From Alphaproteobacteria bacterium (lineage in GTDB: Bacteria; Pseudomonadota; Alphaproteobacteria; Micropepsales; Micropepsaceae), in assembly GCA_028869725.1 (NCBI GenBank), contig JAGWRJ010000453.1, positions 1 through 7,441 on the forward strand: a stretch of 7,441 nucleotides of DNA, written 5' to 3'. Shown piece by piece: positions 1-6,042 of this stretch (its first letter is position 1; the number at the start of each line of letters is the position of its first letter). The notes below the pieces were generated by a model. It was not told the DNA's origin and made no database searches. It was given only the letters and a program-made list of their open reading frames with translations. A program made the translations under genes and the position numbers.

Positions 1-240
1 ATGTCCAAGCATATGCTTGCTACCTTCCACGTCGCTTTCGCCGGCAGTGCGGCCGCCAATTCAGAAATGCAAAAGCGCGCCGAGACAACCGGACAGAACA
101 GATCCCAGGCCATCTACCACGGTGTTGATCTGTCCGCGGCCTCGACCGAGGAGATGGAAAAGGTGCTCGCCAACACGGTTCTTGGTGAATTCAAGACCCG
201 TCTGTCGCGCATCGGTCTTGAATACCAGTCTCCGCTCTGA
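1..240 (+). CDS. Small 79-residue protein of unknown function, first gene of a three-gene operon
   Basis: I do not recognise this protein. It has no cysteine. Residues 5-19 are small and hydrophobic, but they lack the charged n-region and cleavage pattern that would make a convincing signal peptide. Residues 47-72 are charged and likely helical (STEEMEKVLANTVLGEFKTR), and the protein ends IGLEYQSPL. The stop lies 8 bp before the ATG of the ferritin-like gene, so the two are probably co-transcribed and translationally coupled. The window begins at this ATG, so neither a ribosome binding site nor a further upstream start can be checked, and the reading could be the tail of a longer gene. Possible roles, all inferred, are a small subunit or chaperone of the diiron protein, or a peptide substrate for it. 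Codon use resembles the next gene, which favours real coding. Confidence 0.6.
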   Translation: MSKHMLATFHVAFAGSAAANSEMQKRAETTGQNRSQAIYHGVDLSAASTEEMEKVLANTVLGEFKTRLSRIGLEYQSPL

Positions 241-248
241 GCACCAGC

Positions 249-1025
249 ATGAGCGGCCCGGATGATCCGCACCAGCTCGACGCGTCGGCGTTCCACAGAA
301 CTGTCCACTCGTTCGAGTTCTGGTTCGAAGCCGTGGAGGGTTACCTCCACGGCCGCGAATACGGCGTTTCCCCGACCACACGGGAGATCGAGCTTACCGA
401 GCGGGCGCGCGAGGGCCTGATCACCATCCTATGCAACTACTGTGTCGGCGAAACGGCCGCCCTCGATGCATCAAGCGGCATGATTGGCTTTGCGCCAGAT
501 CGCCTCTCAAAGATCTTTCTTGCGACGCAGGTCGTCGACGAGGGACGCCATGTCGAGGTCATGCTCCACCGCCTCGCACAGCTTGGCGTCAAGGATCCCG
601 AAGCCGAGATCCCGCGCCGGGCCAACCGCAGCCTTCTGAAGTTCAAGGAGCGGCTACTCGACTTCGTTCATGCCAGCGACTGGGAAGCTGCGGTCCTCGC
701 CCAGAACGTGATTCTGGAATGCATGGAGTACACGGTATTCCGCTATCACGCAGCCCATGCCGATCCGGTCACCTCGGAAATGCTGAGCGGCATCGTCTCC
801 GACGAGCGGCGCCACATGGGCTTTGGCGAAAATGATCTCGGCCGCAGGCTCATCGTGGCACCTCACGCTCATGACCGGTTGCTGAAGATAAAGCGGGAGC
901 TTGATCCCCTGATCCTCGACACCTTCTCTGGGATCATGGGAGAGCTCGGCATAGCGCCGCAAGATCGTCCCGATCTGGCAAGCGACTATCTCGGTGCGGT
1001 GGCACGGCTGGGGTTTCAATCGTGA
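249..1025 (+). CDS. Ferritin-like / RNR-R2-like diiron carboxylate protein, probable oxygenase or oxidase
   Basis: This 258-residue, probably cytosolic protein has the ligand pattern of the ferritin-like diiron superfamily: E68 in CVGETA, E98 and H101 in DEGRH, E157 in ILECME, and E186 and H189 in DERRH. The two halves have nearly equal spacing (E68 to E98 is 30 residues, E157 to E186 is 29), as in a four-helix bundle holding two metals. That is the arrangement of R2-like oxidases, aldehyde-deformylating oxygenases and related O2-activating enzymes. The phrase LATQVVDEGRHVEV resembles oxygenase rather than storage-ferritin sequences. Length fits a stand-alone domain. The ATG at 249 follows the previous stop by 8 bp with only a weak Shine-Dalgarno, implying coupling, and its stop overlaps the next start. 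Substrate and electron donor are unknown. The family call is firm; the reaction is inference, and a non-catalytic or Mn/Fe version cannot be excluded. Confidence 0.87.
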   Translation: MSGPDDPHQLDASAFHRTVHSFEFWFEAVEGYLHGREYGVSPTTREIELTERAREGLITILCNYCVGETAALDASSGMIGFAPDRLSKIFLATQVVDEGRHVEVMLHRLAQLGVKDPEAEIPRRANRSLLKFKERLLDFVHASDWEAAVLAQNVILECMEYTVFRYHAAHADPVTSEMLSGIVSDERRHMGFGENDLGRRLIVAPHAHDRLLKIKRELDPLILDTFSGIMGELGIAPQDRPDLASDYLGAVARLGFQS

Positions 1026-1318
1026 TTGATCCGTTGGAAACTGAGCGCCCTGGCAAAGAAAAGCGTCCACGGCAGATCTTTGAACTCGAGGATACCGGCT
1101 TCAACGAGGTACCGCCGCGTTACCGTCGCTTCTATCGCCGCTGGAGGGGGCCATCGGACAGACTTGCACCCAACGAAGTCCAGTGTCCGGTTTGCAAGGT
1201 CGTGATCCGCTCCCGCGTCGAACTGCGCCCGGGTGACAGGGTCTACTGCATGCCCTGTATGTCCCGCCTCGAGGTAGTTGAAGAAAACGGGATGCTCGTC
1301 GGCAAGGTGCTATACTGA
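1022..1318 (+). CDS. LysW-like zinc-ribbon small protein
   Basis: This 98-residue protein has a charged, Arg/Glu-rich N-terminal half (residues 1-50, including RYRRFYRRWR) and a C-terminal zinc ribbon. The ribbon is C55-P-V-C58, 17 residues, then C76-M-P-C79, followed by SRLEVVEENGMLVGKVLY. The knuckle spacing and the strand ending GDRVYC..C..RLEV closely resemble LysW, the amino-group carrier protein of lysine/arginine biosynthesis. However, the C-terminal EDWGE tail that LysW uses to carry its substrate is absent. The likely start is a GTG overlapping the upstream TGA (GTGA), with a GGGG stretch about 8 nt before it, which argues for translational coupling to the diiron gene. It could be a metal-binding partner, a redox-active rubredoxin-like donor (less likely, since the glycines after the cysteines are missing), or a regulator. 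The zinc ribbon is visible; the role is unknown. Confidence 0.8.
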   Translation: MIDPLETERPGKEKRPRQIFELEDTGFNEVPPRYRRFYRRWRGPSDRLAPNEVQCPVCKVVIRSRVELRPGDRVYCMPCMSRLEVVEENGMLVGKVLY

Positions 1319-1407
1319 CCCGCTGATCTACGCCGCCTGACGCGCACCAGACCATGGTGCATGCCTTGCACATGACAAGGGACGGGGTGGTCGAGCTGCC
1401 GGCCGAT

Positions 1408-1434
1408 GCGGCCGCCTGAGCACCAGGCGGCCGC
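1408..1434. terminator. Perfect GC-rich hairpin between convergent genes
   Basis: An 11-bp perfect inverted repeat (GCGGCCGCCTG, loop AGCAC, CAGGCGGCCGC) lies 90 bp after the zinc-ribbon stop and 17 bp beyond the receptor stop. It sits where a shared bidirectional terminator is expected. No T-run of four or more follows on either strand, so intrinsic termination would be weak and may need Rho. A smaller imperfect hairpin lies at 1353-1374. Confidence 0.6.
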
Positions 1435-1450
1435 TTGTCCGACGCCGGGA

Positions 1451-3802
1451 TCAGAAGTAGACGCTCATCGATCCGAACACCGCCCGCCCTGCACCGACCA
1501 GTGCTTTCAGGTATTGCCCATTATAGCCATAATCCGTGGTTTCACGGCTGAAATAGTGCTCGTCCGTCAGATTATCGACATTGAGCGAGAATTTGACCGC
1601 GCGCGCTCCGGCATAGGCAATTGGAACGGTCTTGCTGAGCCCCAGATTGAGCGTGACATAGGACGGGATGGTGACCGTGGGCGACAAGGGTGCACCCGAA
1701 TAGCCGTCCGATACCGTGCGATCGCCTACATACTGGCCGTCGAGGCTGGCCCGCCAATTGTCATGGCTCCACACTATGCCGGCCGATACCAGGTCCTGCG
1801 GCACATCGGGAACGTGCTGTCCTGCGGTGAACGTCGCTCCGACGCCGGTATCGGAGATGTTTGCAGTTTTGGTATAGACCGCCTCGTTATGGGCGTAGTT
1901 GAGATAGCCGTTCCACTGGCCGACCAACCAATGCCCCAGCTCCTCGGTCAGCATCAGTTCCTCACCCTGATAGCGCGCGGCGGCGCCATTGACCGTGTAG
2001 GAAAGTCCGGTCGCCTGATTGGTCTGGTTGACGAAGATGTTCCGGAAGTCTTCCCGATAGTAATTGAACGCCGCCGTCAACCCGTTCCATTTGTACCGCA
2101 CGCCGGCTTCATAATCGTTGACGTATTCGGGCTTGGCCGAGACCGGAACGATGACAAAATTGCCATTCACATCCGTCTGGAACGCATTGTAGTAGGCGTT
2201 GATATCCGGGAACTTCGTATTCTGGCCAAAGGCCGCATAGAGCACAAGATTGGGCAGGGCCTCAACGCTCGCGCCCAGGGTTGGCGAGACGTAATGATCA
2301 TCGCCAGTAACGGTGCCCGGGTTCGAATAGAAGAAGCCGAGATTGTCGCTGTCAGAGGTATGCGCATAGAGGTATTTGACCCCAGGTACGACATGAACAC
2401 GCCCATTCCAGAAGTGTATGTCATCCTGAATATAGGCTGAGGCCAGAATACGGTCGTCGTGCTCGTCCCAGGCATCGTTATAGCCCACGGTCATCGGCAT
2501 GTTGGCCGACCCGTACCAGTATTCGCGGCTGTAAAGTTGGCTAAACGAAAAATCTCCACCAGCGGTTATCGTATTATACGGCAAAGTGAAGCTCAGCTTG
2601 GTCTGTCCGCCGCCAGTCGAGCGCTGATAGCCATAGAAATGATAGTCATTGCCGGCCAGATTCGAGCCGAAGACCGCCGCCGGGTCATAGGTCACGGGGA
2701 TGGGATAGGACAGCCAGAAGGCGTAATTGCCGGCCTGGTTGGGAAGATAATATGGCTGGCTGGCGCTCGAATTGTAGGCCGGATTGGCATAGGACATGCG
2801 CTGATAGTCGTTGCCGCTGCCATATAGCTTGATGTCGAACCGTGCCAGCTCGCCCAGTTGCGTGTCGTACCCAAGGATCGCAAGCCACGACGCATTGCGG
2901 TTGAAGGAATTGGCCCAGTTCTGGGGATACTGGTAATCATAGCCCTTCGATGTGAGCAATGCGATGGGCATTGAGTGGGGCGTGTAACCGGCGTTGCTGT
3001 CATAAACGAAGACTGCCGTCAGCCTGGACCTGCCGCCGTTGAGATCCTTCTCGCCCGAATAGTAGAAATTGCTGTTGTGATCCTGCGTGTTCCTGATCCA
3101 ACCGTCACTATAATCGTGCTCGAACGAAATCAGGTTCTTGAAGCCGTCGATCGGCGCGAAGTTCACCGTGGCGTGATAACTGAACGTGTTGAAGCTGCCA
3201 TAGCTGACCCCGGCATCGGCACCGAATGCATTTCCTGGGGCGCGGGGCACGTAGTTGATGGTACCGCCGAGCGAGTTGTAGGTGTTGACAGCCGGATTGT
3301 TGATGCCCCGATGGATCTCGATATTGTCAATATCCTGTGGCAGCAGCAGGATATTGTTGCGCTGGGATGCGGCGTTGGAAGTTCCGGCATTGAACTGGTC
3401 GTTGAGGGCAATTCCGTCGATCGTCTGCCCGAACTGACCGTCATTGAACGCCCGGAAGGTGATGTGGGTCCGCATGCCGGCCGGGCCGGACGTCACGGCC
3501 TGGATCGATGGAACCTGATTGAGCAGGGTCTGCACCGTCACGCCCGGACCTGGCGAGACATTGCGCAGAACCTGCTGACTGATGGTGCTGGTGGAATACA
3601 CCGCCTTGAGCGGGATGGTCTGGGTGATGACGTGCTTGCCGGTAATCGTAACGGTTTCGATCGACGATACCGGATCAGCCGCCGGTGCGCTGGCGTGTGC
3701 CTGGACTGCGCTCATGGACAGCACTGCTACCAGCGCGCTTGACGCACGCAGACCGCAGATCCACCCACGACGCGGCAGAAAATTCATTGCATGCAACATC
3801 AT
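1451..3802 (-). CDS. TonB-dependent outer-membrane receptor
   Basis: This is a complete 783-residue receptor from the chosen start. Residues 1-39 form a signal peptide (basic RRGWICGLR, then hydrophobic SSALVAVLSMSAV, likely cut after AHA or ASA). A TonB box, ETVTITG, lies at 49-55. The plug domain follows (VTVQTLLNQVPSIQAV, FGQTIDGIALND, and near its end SLGGTINYVPRAP), then a long barrel rich in aromatic alternating strands and a final SMSVYF with C-terminal Phe for Bam-dependent insertion. It would use TonB/ExbBD energy to import a ligand such as a ferric siderophore, cobalamin or saccharide; none can be chosen. A start 15 codons upstream (3847) is open but has no good ribosome binding site. 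The ATG at 3800-3802 has GGGAG 8 nt before it and leaves a normal signal peptide; the ATG at 3797-3799 is equally possible. No TonB system, FecI/FecR pair or transporter genes lie beside it, so its regulation is not evident. Confidence 0.93.
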   Translation of the reverse strand: MMLHAMNFLPRRGWICGLRASSALVAVLSMSAVQAHASAPAADPVSSIETVTITGKHVITQTIPLKAVYSTSTISQQVLRNVSPGPGVTVQTLLNQVPSIQAVTSGPAGMRTHITFRAFNDGQFGQTIDGIALNDQFNAGTSNAASQRNNILLLPQDIDNIEIHRGINNPAVNTYNSLGGTINYVPRAPGNAFGADAGVSYGSFNTFSYHATVNFAPIDGFKNLISFEHDYSDGWIRNTQDHNSNFYYSGEKDLNGGRSRLTAVFVYDSNAGYTPHSMPIALLTSKGYDYQYPQNWANSFNRNASWLAILGYDTQLGELARFDIKLYGSGNDYQRMSYANPAYNSSASQPYYLPNQAGNYAFWLSYPIPVTYDPAAVFGSNLAGNDYHFYGYQRSTGGGQTKLSFTLPYNTITAGGDFSFSQLYSREYWYGSANMPMTVGYNDAWDEHDDRILASAYIQDDIHFWNGRVHVVPGVKYLYAHTSDSDNLGFFYSNPGTVTGDDHYVSPTLGASVEALPNLVLYAAFGQNTKFPDINAYYNAFQTDVNGNFVIVPVSAKPEYVNDYEAGVRYKWNGLTAAFNYYREDFRNIFVNQTNQATGLSYTVNGAAARYQGEELMLTEELGHWLVGQWNGYLNYAHNEAVYTKTANISDTGVGATFTAGQHVPDVPQDLVSAGIVWSHDNWRASLDGQYVGDRTVSDGYSGAPLSPTVTIPSYVTLNLGLSKTVPIAYAGARAVKFSLNVDNLTDEHYFSRETTDYGYNGQYLKALVGAGRAVFGSMSVYF

Positions 3803-3804
3803 TA

Positions 3805-3815
3805 CCCCTGCTCCC
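3805..3815 (-). promoter_or_regulatory. Ribosome binding site deciding the receptor start
   Basis: Read on the - strand, GGGAGCAGGGG ends 2 nt before the ATG at 3800-3802 and 5 nt before the second ATG. Its GGGAG part lies 8 nt from the first ATG. This supports a start here rather than at 3847. The identical 11-mer precedes the membrane-protein gene at 5714-5724. Confidence 0.6.
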
Positions 3816-3858
3816 GCTCGAATGCGGCGCTGGGGTAGAAAACCCATGTGACACTGCC

Positions 3859-3876
3859 CTGACGCTTATTTGTCAG
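3859..3876. promoter_or_regulatory. Short inverted repeat upstream of the receptor gene, possible operator
   Basis: CTGAC and GTCAG flank an 8-nt AT-rich centre about 57 bp upstream of the receptor start. The position suits a repressor or activator site. The sequence is not a recognisable Fur box, and 5-bp arms can arise by chance. No convincing -35/-10 pair was found in this 231-bp spacer. Confidence 0.2.
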
Positions 3877-3995
3877 ACCGTTGAATTCCTTCCGGAGAAC
3901 CGCGTTTGCCCGCAGACTGGGACCAAAACACCTCACCACGATCAGGGCATCGCCTGTCGTCAATATAAGAAGTAGCGGAGGCCTCGCGGTGACGT

Positions 3996-4032
3996 CTTGC
4001 CCCGCAAGGCCCGGGTGCAGAACGTGCACCGG
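3996..4032 (-). terminator. Two adjacent hairpins just after the 210-residue protein gene
   Basis: Immediately past the stop codon on the - strand is a hairpin with arms GGTGCA/TGCACC (4014-4030, extendable to 4011-4032 with one bulge). A second follows with arms CTTGC/GCAAG and a 3-nt loop (3996-4008). No T-run follows. They may mark the 3' end of the upstream transcript and separate it from the receptor gene, possibly with Rho. Confidence 0.35.
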
Positions 4033-4033
4033 T

Positions 4034-4666
4034 TCACGCTGGACGGGTATTTTCGGCCTGGGCACGGTTTGCCATGCCGGCAACCTTTCCCAGTTCGCCA
4101 AAGGAGTGACGCGCGATCGGCTCAAAGCTTTTCAGCAGGTCCGGAACCAGACGCGCGGTTTCGAGCATGAATTCAAAACCCTGGTCGCGCAGGTCTGCCA
4201 GCTGCGCCTCACGATCGGCGTGCGCCTCGCCCGCCGCCGCCTTCAGGCGCAGGTCACCAAGCTCACGCGTGGTGTCGAATACGCCCTCCAGGGCGATGGA
4301 AAGCCCGACCATGAAATGGTGCACGCGGGCTCTCAGGACGGACTGCTCGAGGTCAGCCAGACGTTCGCGGTTACGCTCGTAGATGTCGAGTTCGCGACGA
4401 GCCGAACGCAGCAGGCGCATGGTGACCATGCCATAAGGTTCCCCCCGCGCGCGCGCGTCCCGGGCCAGATCAACAATGATGGCAATGGTCGCGATCAGTT
4501 CGCCAAACAGCAGCGCCGCATTGCGCTCGCGTTCGCGGCGCAATACCACGCGCTCGGCCTGGGTCGCGGCAAAGCCGCCCAGCGTGGCCAGGACCGCACC
4601 CAGTACAACCTGCCATAGGGTGGAAAAGTTGGCGATGAAATCCAGATCATCGGGCTTCATGGCCAT
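4034..4666 (-). CDS. Hypothetical membrane-anchored protein, 210 residues
   Basis: I do not recognise a family. One clear hydrophobic segment at about residues 17-36 (WQVVLGAVLATLGGFAATQA) probably anchors it in the inner membrane. It is followed by basic VVLRRERER, which by the positive-inside rule suggests a cytoplasmic C-terminal part. A second, less certain hydrophobic stretch is at 51-66 (ALLFGELIATIAIIVD). The remaining 140 residues are charged, Arg/Glu/Leu-rich and likely helical, with coiled-coil character around 90-115. No catalytic motif or cysteine is visible. The ATG at 4664-4666 is preceded by GGAG at 8 nt spacing; the ATG two codons later is an alternative. The gene starts 71 bp after the polytopic membrane-protein gene on the same strand, so co-transcription is plausible. 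The opposite-strand open frame (3881-4618) is judged a shadow because this frame has the better start signal and a coherent membrane segment. Confidence 0.72.
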   Translation of the reverse strand: MAMKPDDLDFIANFSTLWQVVLGAVLATLGGFAATQAERVVLRRERERNAALLFGELIATIAIIVDLARDARARGEPYGMVTMRLLRSARRELDIYERNRERLADLEQSVLRARVHHFMVGLSIALEGVFDTTRELGDLRLKAAAGEAHADREAQLADLRDQGFEFMLETARLVPDLLKSFEPIARHSFGELGKVAGMANRAQAENTRPA

Positions 4667-4737
4667 GATGCCGTCTCCATGGCGAAGACAGGCATGCCAC
4701 CTGTGTGCACACCCGTCTCATCAGTCCGGGAACGTGG

Positions 4738-5712
4738 TCAGGCCGCTCCATCATCGCTCTTTGCCAGGAGGGCCTGATAGCCGGCCACGCCGGCGCCTGC
4801 CGCCAGACCATATTCAAGGGTGGCGCCGATGAGTGCGAGCGGCAGGAGCAGGTACCAGCGCGACTGGAGCATGGTCCGGACCAGATCGACAGACTGCTGG
4901 ACAATTGCCGCCGGAGTTCGTCCCGCATGCGCCGCCTCGTGTACGACACTCTGGATCAGCGTCAGGATATCAGCTGCGAACACCAGCCCATAGACGAGCA
5001 TCATGGCAACAAACAGCGGGATGAAAATCACCAGTCCGACGACAAAGATTCGCACAATATTTCCCCTCACCAACTGCCAGGCACGCACCAGATCAAAGCG
5101 CTGCTCGGCCACGATCACGGCCGTGAGGACAAATGTGAGGCGAATGAAAAGATAGATCTCGACGATCCATAACACGACACGCAGCAGGATATAGACCAAG
5201 CCCATCGTCATCCGCAGTCCCAGATCTGTGCCGCCTGCCCCGGCCCCGTGTATGGTGGCAACGAAGACGGCACTGAGCAGTACGATCGCGACGCCTGCTG
5301 CAATCTGAACGGCCAGAAGCAGCAGAGACACCAGGATATAGGCGCCGAACACCCGCCAGAACGTCGGGCCCACCGAAAGGTAAAACGGCACAAATCCGGT
5401 CCTTCGCCCCAGAGCGCGCTCGGTGAGGCCGGTCATCATCTGGGCACGGAAAAACAGGGCCGCAACGCCGAGAAGCACCGCGTCACGCACGAAGATCATT
5501 CCGCCGGCGGCAATCTCAAACGGATTGACACGATGGGTGGAGAGGGTCGCGAGCATGCGGGAAATCCCGCTCAGCATGTGCGGCACGGTGAACATCACCA
5601 GCGTGCCGATCAGCACCACGGGGAGCCAGACAATACCGAGATTTCCGAGAAAGCCCCTGAATGCAAATTCACAGGCACGACGAATCGTGCCGCCAACTGG
5701 AACGCTGCTCAT
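4738..5712 (-). CDS. Polytopic inner-membrane protein of unknown function, about six membrane segments
   Basis: This 324-residue protein has hydrophobic segments at roughly residues 23-44, 69-90, 118-153 (long, perhaps two helices), 166-200, 219-248 and 286-310. Between the fourth and fifth is VAEQRFDLVRAWQLVRGN, which resembles the conserved E....L.AW.L..G motif of a broad group of bacterial integral membrane proteins. That group includes the membrane domain attached to some glycerophosphodiester phosphodiesterases. No enzymatic domain is fused here and no transport motif is visible, so no function is assigned. The ATG at 5710-5712 has an excellent ribosome binding site (GGGGAGCAGGGG ending 1 nt before it). 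It is followed by the 210-residue gene on the same strand. Upstream lies the structured spacer at 5713-6042, which may regulate it. Confidence 0.8.
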   Translation of the reverse strand: MSSVPVGGTIRRACEFAFRGFLGNLGIVWLPVVLIGTLVMFTVPHMLSGISRMLATLSTHRVNPFEIAAGGMIFVRDAVLLGVAALFFRAQMMTGLTERALGRRTGFVPFYLSVGPTFWRVFGAYILVSLLLLAVQIAAGVAIVLLSAVFVATIHGAGAGGTDLGLRMTMGLVYILLRVVLWIVEIYLFIRLTFVLTAVIVAEQRFDLVRAWQLVRGNIVRIFVVGLVIFIPLFVAMMLVYGLVFAADILTLIQSVVHEAAHAGRTPAAIVQQSVDLVRTMLQSRWYLLLPLALIGATLEYGLAAGAGVAGYQALLAKSDDGAA

Positions 5713-5738
5713 GCCCCTGCTCCCCTGCGTGCGCGTGG

Positions 5739-5767
5739 ATTAGGGCAAAAAATGTGATCGGGAGCAA
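5739..5767 (-). promoter_or_regulatory. Weak promoter candidate for the membrane-protein gene
   Basis: On the - strand, TTGCTC (5762-5767) and CCTAAT (5739-5744) are separated by 17 nt, with the ATG 26 nt beyond the -10 and a strong ribosome binding site between. Only 3 of 6 and 4 of 6 bases match the sigma-70 consensus, so this is tentative. Confidence 0.27.
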
Positions 5768-5823
5768 CTCGCGTGCGTCCATACAGGAGGCGTCCCTGCG
5801 GACATGGCGCAGGGCCCAAAATT

Positions 5824-5863
5824 CATGAGGCGGCCGGCACCCGTGTGCCGTAGCCGCCTCATG
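5824..5863 (-). terminator. Long hairpin with short T run, terminator- or attenuator-like
   Basis: The outer arms CATGAGGCGGC (5824-5834) and GCCGCCTCATG (5853-5863) pair perfectly. The inner arms CGGCAC/GTGCCG (5835-5840 and 5845-5850) close on a 4-nt loop, with only a 2-nt TA bulge at 5851-5852. On the - strand transcript the stem is followed directly by AATTTT, so it resembles an intrinsic terminator reading left. It lies about 180 bp past the dcd stop and 112 bp before the membrane-protein start. It could end the dcd transcript or act as a leader attenuator. Confidence 0.6.
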
Positions 5864-5885
5864 CTGCCCCCTTTAATGTGGACAT
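5859..5885 (-). CDS. Possible 8-codon leader mini-ORF (MSTLKGAA)
   Basis: AGGAG (5892-5896 on the - strand) lies 7 nt before this ATG, an in-frame TAG sits just upstream, and the ORF ends in a TGA within the upstream arm of the hairpin at 5824-5863. That TGA overlaps the next ATG (ATGA), which opens a 40-codon frame (5740-5862) also preceded by a G-rich ribosome binding site (AAAGGGGG). The arrangement recalls a leader peptide, but no run of one regulatory amino acid is seen and a frame this short can arise by chance. Confidence 0.2.
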   Translation of the reverse strand: MSTLKGAA

Positions 5886-5939
5886 GCCGCGCTCCTAAGC
5901 CCCCCAAGCGTCGTCGCGCAGCACGCGAACCATTGCGTC

Positions 5940-5986
5940 CTCGGCTGGCGAGCGCAACCCGCATGCCAGCGAGACCTGTATTTTTT
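5940..5986 (+). terminator. Terminator-like hairpin plus T6 on the + strand
   Basis: CTCG-CTGGC (5940-5949, one bulged G) pairs with GCCAGCGAG (5965-5973) around a 15-nt loop, and six T follow at 5981-5986. No + strand gene ends here, so it either is fortuitous, stops antisense transcription into dcd, or ends a small RNA encoded in this spacer. The large loop and 7-nt gap before the T run weaken it. Confidence 0.35.
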
Positions 5987-6042
5987 GCAATGCAGTGTGG
6001 AGATAATGACACAGCTGGGCCGCAGCTACGCCATGTCCTTGC

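Larger units (their letters stand above)
5713..6042. other. Gene-free structured spacer between dcd and the membrane-protein gene
   Basis: No convincing long coding frame exists in this 330-bp stretch; the open frames on both strands are Arg/Pro/Ser-rich and look like noise. It holds a weak hairpin just after dcd (arms AGCTG/CAGCT, 6013-6027) and a + strand hairpin with T6 (5940-5986). It also holds an 8-codon mini-ORF with a ribosome binding site (5859-5885), a 17-bp hairpin with a short T run on the - strand (5824-5863) and a weak promoter candidate (5739-5767). No tRNA cloverleaf was seen. Confidence 0.6.

Noticed and set aside
1406..2440. Long + strand open frame (344 codons) opposite the receptor
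   Set aside because: It lies antisense to a clear TonB-dependent receptor; its Ile/Arg/Val-rich composition has no domain, so it is a shadow of the receptor's codon bias.
2975..3742. Second + strand open frame (255 codons) opposite the receptor
   Set aside because: Antisense to the plug domain and the start of the barrel, with no recognisable motif and no ribosome binding site.
3800..3847. Longer receptor start at 3847
   Set aside because: It would put 15 residues with two extra arginines before the signal peptide and has no Shine-Dalgarno, unlike the start at 3802.
3881..4618. + strand open frame of 245 codons
   Set aside because: Opposes the 210-residue membrane-anchored gene, which has a good ribosome binding site and a coherent hydrophobic segment; the + frame is rich in Arg/Gln/His without structure.
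4681..4737. Palindromes GGCATGCC and GTGTGCACAC between the two membrane genes
   Set aside because: Short self-complementary words expected by chance in GC-rich DNA; no promoter elements accompany them.
5740..6012. - strand 90-codon frame in the dcd spacer
   Set aside because: Arg/Gly/Ser-rich, no ribosome binding site at its first ATG, and it runs through the hairpins; only its last 40 codons have a ribosome binding site and these are discussed as a possible leader.
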